DNA of 64,000 nt from Fragilaria radians. Lineage: Eukaryota > Bacillariophyta > Fragilariophyceae > Fragilariales > Fragilariaceae. Below, piece by piece: positions 1-11,047 of this stretch. Both the position numbers and the translations under genes were made by a program. Position 1 is the first letter of the stretch. Each line of letters begins with the position of its first letter. The stretch covers positions 273,737 through 337,736 of the forward strand of contig CAAAJI010000018.1 in NCBI GenBank assembly GCA_900642245.1, given 5' to 3'. A model generated the notes under the pieces. That model saw only the letters and a program-made list of their open reading frames with translations, did not search any database and was not told the DNA's origin.

Positions 1-3
1 ACT

Positions 4-78
4 TATGCATCTAAACCTGGACTAATAGCATTATGTTACATGATACACGTATGCATCTAGACCTAGACTATTAGCATT
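4..78. repeat. imperfect 46-nt tandem duplication
   Basis: Two near-identical 29-nt blocks, 4-32 and 50-78, both of the form tatgcatct-a/g-aacct-g/a-gacta, differ at about three positions and are offset by 46 nt. They lie inside the possible ankyrin relic and would shift its frame. Confidence 0.7.
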
Positions 79-186
79 GGATACATTCAATCCTGCTTGT
101 ACAAGTAATTGACAAGATTTATGATATAAGTCATAACTCTCTAGGTTATTCCCATCACAAAAAGCAGTAAAAGTAAACAATATTTT
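31..186 (-). pseudogene. possible ankyrin-repeat relic at left edge
   Basis: Read on the minus strand from about 186 to a stop at 31-33, one frame gives a stretch resembling an ankyrin repeat, with 'CQLLVQAGLNVSNANSLGLDAY' split as CQLLVQAG then LNVSNANSLGLDAY. It has the Leu-Leu, Ala-Gly, Asn and Gly spacing of the second helix and loop. The reading ends soon after a 46-nt tandem duplication (see the repeat entry). No ATG or complete repeat set is visible, so this is at most a fragment. The ankyrin assignment rests on one repeat and is weak. Confidence 0.25.
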
Positions 187-1149
187 TAATCTGCCATAAT
201 ATATGTCATGATGAAAAGATGATACTTTAAAAAGCTAAAGCTGCCAGCATTTATCTGCCTCTAATATTGATATAACTTGTACGATACATTATGTACCATT
301 AATGGGGAGACTTCCCGGACTGCTAGAGCAACTAAGTATTGATAAAAATAATACTCAAGATACTCTCGCATTTATTTATAAGAAGAAAAAGGTAAACCTG
401 GCTAGATTTTTTTACCATCACAAATTTGGGATGGTAAAGAATAGTATTTCATTCCCAAATTTACTAGCATGCAGCATATGCTTGTAAAGGAATTACATTA
501 ACTTTGATTTTCAAATCAATCGTAAAATCCTTTTCTAAATTGCCACAACCAAATATCTCTGCATCTTATTTGCCTCCGACGCCCACTAAATTGTATGATG
601 ATTTCAATTGCATCCTCTTTATACTTTTAGTGCACATTCTCCTTTTGTCGCGTCATTGATCACTACCCGTCATGACAGCACGTGCAAGTAGAATTCGCTC
701 GAGTTTATCACAACACTTGACCTTGAATTCAATACTTGAATTCGAAGATGGAGCGCGAAATAAAGGCTTGATTTCATTGGTGCTTTTATTGTTGTAGGTA
801 TTTTTTAGTCTACAAAATGAAAGAGAACTTGTTTAAAAAAAACTTCAATAACGGAGTCCGAGCAAATCTGCCGATATTGATTTAGATGTCTGGTATTAGC
901 CAACCTTTCCTTGAATTAATGAAAACCGTGTAAATTTGATCCTTCCAATTACCATGCCAAGAGATATAATCGCTTGTAATAATAGTCTTTCTTTTCAGAC
1001 GCCTCAGTTAAATACGATGGTCTCAAAATCAGAAACAAATCCATTAGACCCCTTTCCTCAATCAGCGTTTAAGTTAATCGCGGTATGCGTTTTGTGCCAC
1101 ATTAACCACTTCATTCTCTCTTCAATCAATTGGTATACTGATTTCAAAT
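187..1149. other. intergenic, no supported gene
   Basis: AT-rich stretch. A 61-codon ATG frame at 302-487 shows no family resemblance. A 'cttttcag' acceptor-like site near 1000 and a short ATG frame (MVSKSETNPL...) from 1017 precede the next gene. No donor/acceptor pair joins it in frame to that gene, so it is left as leader or upstream ORF. Confidence 0.5.
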
Positions 1150-2532
1150 ATGTGGGATAGGATATATGATCCAAACCAATTACTGAGCATGCGCATTCAG
1201 GCCGCAAAGGATGCAGGGATGGAATTTCATTCCAACGAATTGCCTCTAGAGTTGATAACATCACTCCCTATTCCTCAAATGTTTTCAGGTTTTCATCAAT
1301 CCAATACGCTGAACGAATCCATGATCTTACCATTTCATTACCTCATGGAAAGATTCAATTTTCACAATATGTACACCCAAAGAAGGTTGGATCAAAATGT
1401 GGCGCATAATCAAAACGACGGTCAATTCAAAAATCATATGACCAGCATGATAATGAATTCGGATTGTTATCGAAATGAGTCTGTTTTAGCCCAACATCCT
1501 ATTATAATCGAAAGTAAGACTGGAGAATCACCCCATGCTTTGAGCACCAATAGTGCTTCTGATGATGCTACAGAACAATCGAAGCTCGTCTTCGATCGGG
1601 AAAAAAGGGGTAATTGTCATTTACCTAATGAATTGACCTCAATGAAGTTTGCGCTAAGCAAGATCCAAGAAGACACTAACAGGGAAGATTCTAGTGTTGA
1701 CTCAATCTCATTTGAAGGAAAAAATGAATCACCTGATGAATCTTTTACGGTTCAGGTAAAGGCCATGGACCAAAAGTGGTTTAAGTCATACAATGAATTG
1801 CTTGCATATAAGGACGAATTTGGTGACTGCATCGTTCCTCGTGGCTATTCTTCCAATCCAAGACTTGCTTGCTGGGTTGCTGAGCAGCGTAAGCAGTACA
1901 AGCTCTATGTTGATGGAAAGTATTCTTCTATTAATCCTAACCGAATCAAACTCTTAGAAAGCATTGGTTTTGCTTGGAATGCTCATGAGGCTGCCTGGGA
2001 TAAACATTATGACGATTTGAAATCATACAAAGATAAGTATGGTGATTGCCTAGTACCTTTGATGCACTCAAAATACCCGAAACTAGGCCTTTGGGTAAAG
2101 GAGCAACGTCGCCATTTCAACTTATTTAACGAAGGAAAAGAGTCACACATGACCAGAAATCGAGTGCAAAAGTTAAATGACATCGGTTTCTGCTGGGATA
2201 CACACAAATTTGTTTGGAACGAACACTTTCGTGACTTACTAGAGTTCCAAAAAGAACATGGACACTTTGCCGTTCCAGCTAATTATTCGCCTAATCCAAA
2301 GCTTGGTACATGGGTTCATCATCAAAGACGTCAGTACAAAAGGTACAGGGAAGGTTCTTTAAGTCCTCTGACTCCCGAGCGGATTAAGTCGCTTGAAAGT
2401 GTAGGCTTTTCATGGGATTCTAGGAAAAGAGGACGTAGAAGTGATGATCTACTTTCCATCGAGAACGATAATCTGAAAAAAGGTCAATTGAGTCTCAAAA
2501 AGCGTCCTAGATTACTTCAAAATGAAAAGTAG
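1150..2532 (+). CDS. helicase-associated (HA) domain protein, three repeats
   Basis: 460 residues, single exon. The N-terminal 200 residues are low-complexity and unassigned. Three consecutive helicase-associated domains follow at about residues 209-275, 281-345 and 352-416. Each shows the pattern W-x3-Y/F-x2-L-x3-K/E-x4-GDC/HFxVP, then a Leu-Gly-x-Trp-Val...QRR core, a loop with a Tyr/Phe-Lys pair, and a closing LxSIGFxWD. The HA domain (PF03457) is a small helical, probably nucleic-acid-binding fold that is often found without a helicase in diatoms. The C-terminus is basic (KKRPRL), consistent with a nuclear location. The ATG at 1150 is the first in frame, and an internal Met at about residue 14 is an alternative. 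The exact function is unknown. A related gene lies at 24.2-26.9 kb. Confidence 0.85.
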   Translation: MWDRIYDPNQLLSMRIQAAKDAGMEFHSNELPLELITSLPIPQMFSGFHQSNTLNESMILPFHYLMERFNFHNMYTQRRLDQNVAHNQNDGQFKNHMTSMIMNSDCYRNESVLAQHPIIIESKTGESPHALSTNSASDDATEQSKLVFDREKRGNCHLPNELTSMKFALSKIQEDTNREDSSVDSISFEGKNESPDESFTVQVKAMDQKWFKSYNELLAYKDEFGDCIVPRGYSSNPRLACWVAEQRKQYKLYVDGKYSSINPNRIKLLESIGFAWNAHEAAWDKHYDDLKSYKDKYGDCLVPLMHSKYPKLGLWVKEQRRHFNLFNEGKESHMTRNRVQKLNDIGFCWDTHKFVWNEHFRDLLEFQKEHGHFAVPANYSPNPKLGTWVHHQRRQYKRYREGSLSPLTPERIKSLESVGFSWDSRKRGRRSDDLLSIENDNLKKGQLSLKKRPRLLQNEK

Positions 2533-3820
2533 CCAAGCCAACCAAATTTTTTTTGAATAAGATCTTACATTTCCTAAAAGAAAAAGTTATTGCATGTACA
2601 ATATTGAACAAGCCAAAGTGACATTCAACATTGTAAACCAAAGAAATTTTTTTATGATCGTATTAGGAATACATTTCAGTCCATGTAATTCAGATCCACA
2701 ATTTCAGTGAAAAATAACTTTTGTGTATTACAGGAGGAAAGTACTAGTAAGCCTTGTGGATGAACATGTTGTGGGAACAATAACTGATATTGAATCTAAA
2801 GTAAGAACTTTAGATTGAATTTCCTGGTCATTTCTTTGACAAAAAATGAAAAGACTTATTATATGAATAAGTTTTTCTCACATACAAATTCATTAATTTC
2901 GATAGAATTCTGGACAGAAAAGTGAACTTATTATCAGTAAATGCTAAGTGAATATGGTATGGAACAAACATATGAAAATGTTGCTTCAATTGTAAAAGAT
3001 TCCCAATGCCAGTGAACATTGTTTTCAAGTCAGTTGGCAGAAAGAACCTTGCAAGTTTGTTGTACATTTTATCTCCCGAGAAAATTATGATTAAATCAAA
3101 GAAAGGGGAGTTCAAGATATTGAAAAAAAAGAGAAGCTAAATAGTAAAGATTGAGATTAAACAAAAGTGTGAAATCAAAATCATATTTGCAAGGACAAAA
3201 GTGAATGGTGTGACAGAGGAACTGGAGTATGTCTTTATGGAAACAAACTGAGGTCAAGTCCTCAGGTAGTGTGCTCTCACTCGTTTTTCTGTAATATCAA
3301 AGTAGAGTGGGAGGCGACTTTATCCTTTACAGTGTACACTTTTCACATTCAAATGCTTTGAGTCTATCCGTCAATCGACTTGGCTGCAAAATTCCATGTT
3401 ACTATCTACTTCACTGTCAGACCCCTTGCAGTAGTGTATACGGCAAACCATTCTGCCGCACAGAAAATAGTCACAATTTTGAACTCGCGGAAGTAGTTCA
3501 GCTTCTACGTCGTTGATTTTAGATTTCTGTAAGACTCATAAATGTATGAAATGAGACTTGACTTAATTCTCATTCCGTTTTAATTTACGGACTCATAAAT
3601 CTTGTCTGTTGAGCCGTTGGAAACATCTACGCCCTGTTCAGTTCTGTTTCATCCGTTCCCTATTTTGAAGCGTTCTTCAACAGAAGACACTAAGAAGCAC
3701 GCACGTTGAGGTCTCACAAATGAATCTTTTAACCGGCGTGAGCTGAAATTGAGCTGATATTGACCTTGAATAGTCATTCATATTTCTTTCATATTTATCA
3801 TTTTTCTGTTATCCATTGAG
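2533..3820. other. intergenic, no supported gene
   Basis: About 1.3 kb of AT-rich sequence. The short frames on both strands lack recognisable domains or clear splice continuity. The last 200 bases before 3821 are the presumed promoter and leader of the RING gene; no distinctive motif was identified. Confidence 0.5.
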
Positions 3821-4585
3821 ATGGACGAGGAAGGAAATATATGCGACATCTGCTTCAAATCTTTTGCAAATTCAGCCATTGGGACTACAGTACCCTGCGG
3901 ACACTTGTTTCACATGAAATGCTTTGAAACATGGGCGGCTAATGGTCATAGTTCTCGAACAAAAATACGTTGTCCTTCGTGCAACGAAAGCTGCTCTTGC
4001 GATAAACCATTCATACGACTTTATCTGACGTTAGATATCAATAGCGAATATCAGATTGATGATTTAGATTGTAAAGATGATATTGACGACGAGCAAATGA
4101 ACTTGACCGAGGCATCGAAGAGTGAGGGTTCCTCTCAATTATGGCAAGACAAAAGATATCAGTTACGATCGCTACAAACAAGAATCAATCAACTCAATGG
4201 AATAAGGTTCGATCTCATGGATAAAGTGCAACAGCTTGAGACACAAATGCTTGAATCAACGGGACGACTTGATGCTTTGACTTCGGAAGGTCGTATTGTT
4301 CGCAAGGACTTGAAGATTACTCGTTACGAATTGAAGACAGTTAATCTTGCTCTCAATCGTAGTAACGAAAAATTGCAGAAATCGCAGAAACAATCAAAGG
4401 TTGATCTGGATCGGAGCCTAAAAGCAATTCAAATGTCACAGAACCAGGCAAAGGTAACCCATAGAGCCCTGGCGAGGACAACAAAGGAACTTGAGGAACT
4501 CAATCAGAAAATTGAGTCCCTTTTGGATGGAACTAATTTGACGCAAAGGAGACATGTTCGCAACCGGAGCGGTAAGACAAAATGA
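3821..4585 (+). CDS. RING-H2 finger protein with coiled coil
   Basis: 254 residues with an ATG start. An N-terminal RING-H2 finger covers about residues 8-55. It has CDIC (C8, C11), then PCGHLFHMKC supplying Cys, His, His, Cys, then CPSC, giving the full C3H2C3 ligand set with the Trp between the sixth and seventh ligands. An acidic linker follows. From about residue 105 to 240 the sequence is a long Leu/Gln/Lys-rich heptad region, a likely coiled coil. The tail is basic. RING-H2 proteins are usually E3 ubiquitin ligases that recruit an E2 through the finger, with the coiled coil probably giving dimerisation or substrate binding. The architecture (RING then coiled coil) resembles TRAIP-like E3s, but orthology is not claimed. 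Confidence 0.85.
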   Translation: MDEEGNICDICFKSFANSAIGTTVPCGHLFHMKCFETWAANGHSSRTKIRCPSCNESCSCDKPFIRLYLTLDINSEYQIDDLDCKDDIDDEQMNLTEASKSEGSSQLWQDKRYQLRSLQTRINQLNGIRFDLMDKVQQLETQMLESTGRLDALTSEGRIVRKDLKITRYELKTVNLALNRSNEKLQKSQKQSKVDLDRSLKAIQMSQNQAKVTHRALARTTKELEELNQKIESLLDGTNLTQRRHVRNRSGKTK

Positions 4586-6343
4586 TTTGTACAAGCAAGA
4601 TTTGTCAAGGCAAGTTCTTAATCGCTAAGTTTAGATGAAAATTTTAATCTTTAGCTGTGAATTTATCTTTTCATAAATCGCTACGAAATAGAAGGGTCTA
4701 CTCCTAACTGAAGGTTTGATTATCTTTCAATGTATTTTTTTGTTGCCCTAGATATCAATCATTATTTGCTGCTTTACCTATTAACTGTCTCTCATTCCTC
4801 GTGCTTTTGGCTTTGTACGGAAAGTTTCAAGACATCACTTCATTCATTCTTGTTGTTTGCCCAATTAAGCAAGTTGCTATTTCAGGGTGCAGATTGAATT
4901 TGCCCCTCATTCCCCAGGAATGGCTCAAACAATAGCTTATCTCAGACGGGAAAAAGGAGTGATGCAATTGCAATGAAAACAATTTTTTTCAGTGCATATA
5001 ATAAAGTATATTGAAAGGTGCAGCCTGAATGCTACACCATCAATGGTGATATTGCATCCTTGGATACAAGTACATTTTCTCATACCTATTTTCAGGCTCA
5101 TTTCACCTCCAGAGGATAGATGTAAGCATTTTATTCTTGATGATGGCGGTGTCTTAAAGGATGAAAGTCCTGTTTGACGAGAGGTGAGGTAATGGGTCAC
5201 AAAGGTATGTTATGCCAAGACAAGATAAGAGATCTCCTGACAAACCCTGTCACATATACGCTTCTCTTGAATCAGGAAAGCCTCTGCTAAGTAAAATCCT
5301 TCTCATGAAAATGTCCAATATGTTTTCCTGTTGTGTGCATCTTATATATTTTATTTGCCTACATCTAATGATAATGAACTTTCAGGAGAAGTCACTATTG
5401 ATTTTCAACAGCACAGTATTGCTGGCATTGGGGCAAATATTTCTGAAAATCACTTTATCACTGCATTTACCATGCTCATAAAGATGCTGCACTTTTTATA
5501 AATTGTATTTTCAGAGTTTTTCTTTTCATTTATCAGATCATGCTCTTTATATTGCTTCATTTTGATGTCCTGGTGCTGCATTTCAACCCTCTTATCCGGT
5601 ATTACAACATGCATTATCTGTTCAACTATATTTTCAAGAGTTCTTCTAGGACATTGTTGTTGTATGTTCAACAAATGTGTTTCCTTGTAGATTCTTAAAT
5701 TTTGTTGATTTGGGTTTAATTCCAAAGCTTCATGATAATTTTTATTATATATGTTTGAATACATTCCAGTGATTCGCTAGTATAACAGCATAAAGTTGAA
5801 AACTACCCTGTAATGATATTCTTAGAGGCCAGCTTTTGGGAGCAGAAGTATGCTTTTGCAAGGCTACATCCATTATTTCGCAAATTTCTTTATAATGGAT
5901 GACCTACACCATATTTATGCACCAGTTAAATATCTTGTACTGCAATTGAATGTCACAGATACTTGTCATGAATGTTTAGATCTCTGTTGCTATTGGATTA
6001 ATGAAACTATACGTGTTGCTTTTGCTTATGAAGCCACTAGATTCTGTTTTTCTTTCTCGATGAAAAACACAACCCATACAGCCGTTACACAATTTTCCTA
6101 ATGTTTCTTATTGTTTAACGCCATGAAACTGTAAGCTCGACTCTCATCAACTAGAGTAGGCAGTTGAATTTGGCAATTAAGTATTTGATTCCCCATGTTT
6201 GATTTCATTTTAGTTGGATGTGGGCCTGTTTCAAAATCCTAATGTTTGACTCTGGTGTCGTTTCCGAAATAGGATGTACACACACACAAAAATTGAATTT
6301 GACAAAATCGATCAAAATTTGTTCACTACAAGTATTCAAACAA
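4586..6343. other. intergenic, no supported gene
   Basis: About 1.75 kb. Several 60-100 codon frames on both strands (for example 4937-5200 minus, 5450-5764 minus, 5850-6101 plus) have no family signature and are interrupted by stops in neighbouring sequence. A 'gatttcattttag' acceptor-like site at 6201-6213 lies upstream of the next gene, so its leader may contain an intron. Confidence 0.45.
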
Positions 6344-7036
6344 ATGATACTATACAAATCTTTCATCTTTGGTCAATGCAGCTGGATTCCAATTTTGGTC
6401 CTCTTTCTTTCCGTGCTTCAATCTGTATCATGTGCTTCTCTGGAGTCACCTCAAAAATCGCTGCATTTGCAATCTGTGGTTGATCATCGTCCTTTGCAAC
6501 AAGATGTCGCTGCCGGGACTAAAAATTCTGTTGTTGCCCTAGAAAGTGAATTGGAACCTTCTTCACACCGTAACTTACCATCAAGTTGGGAAGAATTTGA
6601 CATTCGAAAGGAGTGGGATGAACTTCTTTCAACTCCTATACGAGAGTGGCAATGGAGTCAATGGTTATTCTTGTTCATTATTGTGATCCTAATGACATGG
6701 TGTTGTGGAATCTGTGTCCGAAGAAGAAGAATTGCAAGACAACCTGGAATCGGCATGTATGGTGGGCCACCCTTACAACCAACATCTAACATGCCGTACG
6801 GTGGAATGACAACTCCCTACAATGGATATTCTTCTCCTTATAACAATCAAAGATCGTTTGGACAACAATGCTGCAATTGTCTTCGGACTGCATGTATGTG
6901 CTTTATGTGTTATGAGCTTTGCTGTGCTGACTGTCATGATGTTCCCTGCTTTCGTCACAGCAGTTGGAGCGGAAACGCCTTCACGGATTCGTCGTATCGA
7001 CGACACGAGGATGGTGGGGTTTCCGAAATTGTCTAG
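6344..7036 (+). CDS. single-pass membrane protein with Cys-rich tail
   Basis: 231 residues if started at the ATG at 6344, which begins a good signal peptide (hydrophobic run ILVLFLSVLQSVSC, AxA-like end). An upstream in-frame ATG at 6218 would add 42 unremarkable residues and bury the signal peptide, so it is less likely. A second hydrophobic segment at about residues 106-126 (LFLFIIVILMTWCCGICV) is followed by basic RRRR, giving a type I orientation with a short lumenal region. The cytosolic part holds a Gly/Pro/Tyr-rich stretch (MYGGPPL, MPYGGM) and then a striking Cys cluster (QQCCNCL, CMCFMC, CCADC). The cluster could bind metal or be palmitoylated. No family was recognised. Confidence 0.75.
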   Translation: MILYKSFIFGQCSWIPILVLFLSVLQSVSCASLESPQKSLHLQSVVDHRPLQQDVAAGTKNSVVALESELEPSSHRNLPSSWEEFDIRKEWDELLSTPIREWQWSQWLFLFIIVILMTWCCGICVRRRRIARQPGIGMYGGPPLQPTSNMPYGGMTTPYNGYSSPYNNQRSFGQQCCNCLRTACMCFMCYELCCADCHDVPCFRHSSWSGNAFTDSSYRRHEDGGVSEIV

Positions 7037-7628
7037 TAAAATAGGACGAATACGAGATTGGGCGGGTCCTATATTGTTGGGCTGGCTCTATACAAGATCA
7101 TTCGTATTTTAAATTAGAATTATTACCTTCGTGGATGATAACTCGGAGGAGCTAGATAGCGATAGTAAAGCTAAATAGCAAAGTTTATATTATTGCTACA
7201 ATTATCCAATCCCTCATTATGACATGGTAACTGGGTGTTCAAGTGGTTTGTGCAAAAATGTTCTTTACATCTCAATCAAATTCTGAAATTCACAAAGAAG
7301 GGAAATGCTAACATAGCAGCATGTGTCGTCTATAATGCACTCTGTCGACATTTTTTTGAAAATTCATTAGATTTTTCATAATTTTCATTATAATTTTAAT
7401 AGATGGTGTATTTGCATACAGAGATAGATACATCGCATGGATTCAACCCACATCAATCGACTTGGGCATGCCAATAACAGCGCGGAACTATCTTTTATTG
7501 ATGTTAAAAACATTCCCAAATTTAAGTTCTCGTGTAGCCTAGTATTCCACTGTTTCGGTTGGGAACGGAATTTTGAATTTTAAAGGAATGCATTTTGTTT
7601 CGATCATTTTTTTTCACTACTAGCCGCC
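7037..7628. other. intergenic between membrane-protein genes
   Basis: About 590 bases between two same-strand genes, AT-rich, with no coding signal. The last bases (ccgccATGATG) give a favourable initiation context for the next gene. Confidence 0.5.
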
Positions 7629-9296
7629 ATGATGACTGTGGCTGGATGGCAGAAAAAAAGTTTTTTACTAATTGTACTACTTGTTTCCCTAGGATGTTTG
7701 AAGGATGTTTCGAATTCTGAGCGTTTCGCTGTCCAAGTTGCTCTGGAACGGCATCCACCGTCCTTGCGTATATTTCGAGGACTACTAGAAATATCGTTTC
7801 TGTTCCTAGCGTTGGCTTTGTCCATACACGTTTGGAATTCAACCGTCGGACCGAATGTTCTTGGACAGTTGTTATTTGTCAAGGAAGCCACCATGACAGA
7901 AACAAAGTTTGGAAATTACCAAACAATTCCATTGTATGACCCCGAAGAGGATCCTATCTGTCCCAATGGAGAAGAATCTCCATCAGCTGACAATCCAAAA
8001 GACGGATCGAATAGTACCAATGACGCTTCTGGGGAAGAAATCTCGTCAAATTCCATATTTAACATGACGGATATGCAAGTCTTGCAAATATATTTAGATA
8101 TATTGCTATGGATATTCATTTCATTATTACTTTTCACAATCAGCAGTGCTGGCGGTGGAAGGTATATTGATGGTATGAATGGTGGACAATCGGAATCCAA
8201 ACTTTTGGCGACAATTGCTGCACCATCATTTCCACTTTTCCTCTTTGTTATCTGCATTATGAAATCATTTGTCCCCTGGAATAATCGGAAATACATATGG
8301 ATGTTACTGTTTCGTAGAACCATCGGGGCACCCTTCTTCTGTCCTGTTACCTTCCGAGATGGAATGATTGGTGATGTACTCACGTCTTCTGTACGACCCC
8401 TGCAAGATATTGCCTTTACAATTTTCTATCTATTGTCTGGTCTACAGGGTTGGTGGACAAATACCTACGATCTCGATCAAGCGGTCCTGCCTGTGGAACG
8501 TTCCTGGATTGTCCGTACCATTGTTCTTCCCGCATGCATGGTATCTCCACTTTGGTGGCGATTCAATCAAAATCTTCGACAGATATGGGACAATAAGAAA
8601 CGATGGCCATATTTGGGTAATGCCTTCAAGTATTTTATAGCTGCACAAGTGGCAATGTTTGGAGTTTTCAATCCGCATCGTCAAACAAGTGTCTTGTGGA
8701 TAATCTGTGCTATCCTTGCCACTCTCTATCAAATATGGTGGGATGTATTTATGGATTGGAATCTGCTTCGCTTAGAAAAAAATCGATTCTATCTACGAAG
8801 TCAGCGCCTGTTCGAAAGCAAGACGATTTATTGGACTATCCTTATCATTAACATTATCCTGAGATTTGGATGGACTATGACATTTTTGCCCAAAAAATTC
8901 CTTGATCGTAGTGGTGCACTTCAAAGTACGTTTCAAGGTGTATTTCTATATATTGATGCTATCCTTGCGACTGCGGAAATCTTTAGACGGACATTGTGGG
9001 GTTTTCTGCGGGTTGAATGGGAAGCAATACATGCCCATGGTGATGATTCTTTTATTATGGAACGATTACGCCGGTCCAAAGTCACAAGTATTGACGGCAA
9101 GATAGAAGATAATGTTATGGACAATGGATCATCCAGTTCCATTATCATATCACATCTTGATTCTAGAGTGAACGCATATTTCAAGAACGATCTATCTCAA
9201 GGAAGTCAATCTAATTTTTTGCTGGAACTGTCACTTTGGACAGGATTGTTCTGCATTGGTGGTATCCTTGCAGTTGCTCATCGAGGAGTTTACTAG
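7629..9296 (+). CDS. EXS-domain membrane protein (ERD1/XPR1-like)
   Basis: 555 residues, single exon. An N-terminal hydrophobic segment (LLIVLLVSLGCL) is followed by more membrane helices. An EXS domain (PF03124) lies at about residues 215-470. Diagnostic stretches are TFRDGMIGDVLTS, RPLQDIAF, PLWWRFNQNLR, WPYLGNAFKYF, WDVFMDWNLL and, near the end, EIFRRTLWGFLRVEWE. EXS proteins include phosphate exporters (XPR1/PHO1) and the yeast Golgi protein Erd1. There is no N-terminal SPX domain, so the protein is closer to the Erd1-type, SPX-less group, which acts in Golgi phosphate recycling and retention of ER/Golgi proteins. An acidic, Asn-rich loop follows the second hydrophobic segment. Substrate is inferred, not shown. 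Confidence 0.88.
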   Translation: MMTVAGWQKKSFLLIVLLVSLGCLKDVSNSERFAVQVALERHPPSLRIFRGLLEISFLFLALALSIHVWNSTVGPNVLGQLLFVKEATMTETKFGNYQTIPLYDPEEDPICPNGEESPSADNPKDGSNSTNDASGEEISSNSIFNMTDMQVLQIYLDILLWIFISLLLFTISSAGGGRYIDGMNGGQSESKLLATIAAPSFPLFLFVICIMKSFVPWNNRKYIWMLLFRRTIGAPFFCPVTFRDGMIGDVLTSSVRPLQDIAFTIFYLLSGLQGWWTNTYDLDQAVLPVERSWIVRTIVLPACMVSPLWWRFNQNLRQIWDNKKRWPYLGNAFKYFIAAQVAMFGVFNPHRQTSVLWIICAILATLYQIWWDVFMDWNLLRLEKNRFYLRSQRLFESKTIYWTILIINIILRFGWTMTFLPKKFLDRSGALQSTFQGVFLYIDAILATAEIFRRTLWGFLRVEWEAIHAHGDDSFIMERLRRSKVTSIDGKIEDNVMDNGSSSSIIISHLDSRVNAYFKNDLSQGSQSNFLLELSLWTGLFCIGGILAVAHRGVY

Positions 9297-11047
9297 CCAT
9301 AGGGCGAAAAACAGTTGCATTTTTTCAATTCTGCTGAATGTTCTTGTAAATTGTTGCCACATAAGAGCAGTAATAAAGTTGCAAACCCCGTATCACAATC
9401 CTTGCTGTTATAGATAAATAATGTAAGCATAACGAAAGACTTTAAGAAAAGTTTACATTTTCCAGATTTTATTCTGATTCCGAACTCAGATTGAAAACAA
9501 AAAATCAAATACAAAGGTACAATAAATTGCTAATTAAGTGACATTAAAACCAGTTGACATTGTGCACTGGGACCCATACTCTACGTTGAGTGGATACCAT
9601 GAGGAATTATGAATGGAATTAAAGAATGATGCGGTTGAGTTGGAGTGCAATAACACTTAGATACAGTAAATCACGTTAGCTTGCCAAAATTGTTATAGTA
9701 ACTTCTCCTGCATAGAAGTTAAACATATTTTTCATATATGTAAACACTAGTCATCCCCACATTTGGCTTGTCAAAATAGCATCATACAAATTTAAAAAGG
9801 AAATCAAAGGAACAGTCAAATGTTGATGATTTTGAATTTGTGTGAAGTGACCAAGAAAAGAATCGCCAAAAATGATTTGTGCATACTCGCCTGGGAAACT
9901 AAGCCATTGTGATAATGCGGTATGTTCCACTATTGGACACTCAATGCCATATCTTCTATGTTACATGATCATTTTCACATTGATTTTAAGCTATTTCTAT
10001 TTACGGGATATCCTTGCTAATAATTGGCAAATATTTGCTTGCTATTCATTGCTCGCTTTACCCCTCTCGCATTTTTATCCAAATAGAATCAGAATTTGTC
10101 ACATTATGCTTTCCAAGATGACAAAGTTCGTATTCTGTGCGCTGTAATAACTTTCTTTTGGATCAGTAAAATCTTGGAAGCGTGAGTTAGTAAAAATGTA
10201 ACGGCAGTGTACTTGATCGGGAGCATAAATTAGAAGAGGAAGGCTGGTGAAAATAATTCAGGAAATCTTGAGATGAAGAAAATAAATAGCCTTAATGAAT
10301 TAAATATAGATAAGAAGTGGCGATAAGAAATTCAGAACCGAAGACATTATTAAGTCACAAGAAAATCAAATAACTACTGAGAAAATGCGACATTCAATGC
10401 CAGGAAAATAATATATTTTTTCCTTTGAGTATCTTTCAAAACCTTGATCAAGCTCAGATGTTCTATGCGTTATAAATTCTTTGCTTTATGATTCATTAAT
10501 GCCCGTTTCCTAGCATACGAACGATGTCAATGTAAAGGCGTCAGAGTACATGAGAATGACAAGTGCCAAGGACAATGGGAAAGAGGAAAATCCGATCCAG
10601 ACGATGTGAGAGCAATTTCGCTCTAAAGAAGCTGAAAAAGTATCAAGTGTATTGCATAATTCTTTATGTTTTTTTGAACCTCCATGAAAAGTTGACTTAG
10701 AACTTCATTTTTCAAGGTACCCAAATCGAAGCATGAGTCATTTCAGAGGAAATTAAGAGTACAACTTTAGACCAGGATGTATGCATGTATTACTTAGCTA
10801 TGCTTTTGCTCATACTCTGTAATTCTGACTGTATTTCTGCAATCTTTTTCTAGTTTGCTTAGGTTACTTCACTCCGAATTCATTTGTTGTGATTGTAGTA
10901 CTGTTACTGTGAATCGACACTTTCGTCTAGGACCGCATACGTTTCTGACGTCAGTTAAAATGCATATTTTATTGTTGAAGTTTAAGAAAAGATAATGCAG
11001 TGAGAAAATCATCCGAACCAAACAGAAGTTTGAAATCGTTGTTGATC
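9297..11047. other. intergenic, no supported gene
   Basis: About 1.75 kb of AT-rich DNA. A 91-codon ATG frame at 9872-10147 is hydrophobic but has no homologous pattern and is probably chance. No repeat or RNA gene was recognised. Confidence 0.45.

Noticed and set aside
1017..1150. Upstream ATG frame that might be a first exon of the HA gene at 1150
   Set aside because: The visible donor and acceptor do not join in the HA reading frame.
5850..6101. 83-codon ATG frame upstream of the Cys-rich membrane protein
   Set aside because: No signature and not joinable by splicing to the following gene.
7916..8383. 155-codon minus-strand frame inside the EXS gene
   Set aside because: Shadow of the plus-strand coding sequence, which carries clear EXS motifs.
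9872..10147. 91-codon hydrophobic ATG frame
   Set aside because: No domain, no splice partners, and composition typical of chance frames in AT-rich DNA.
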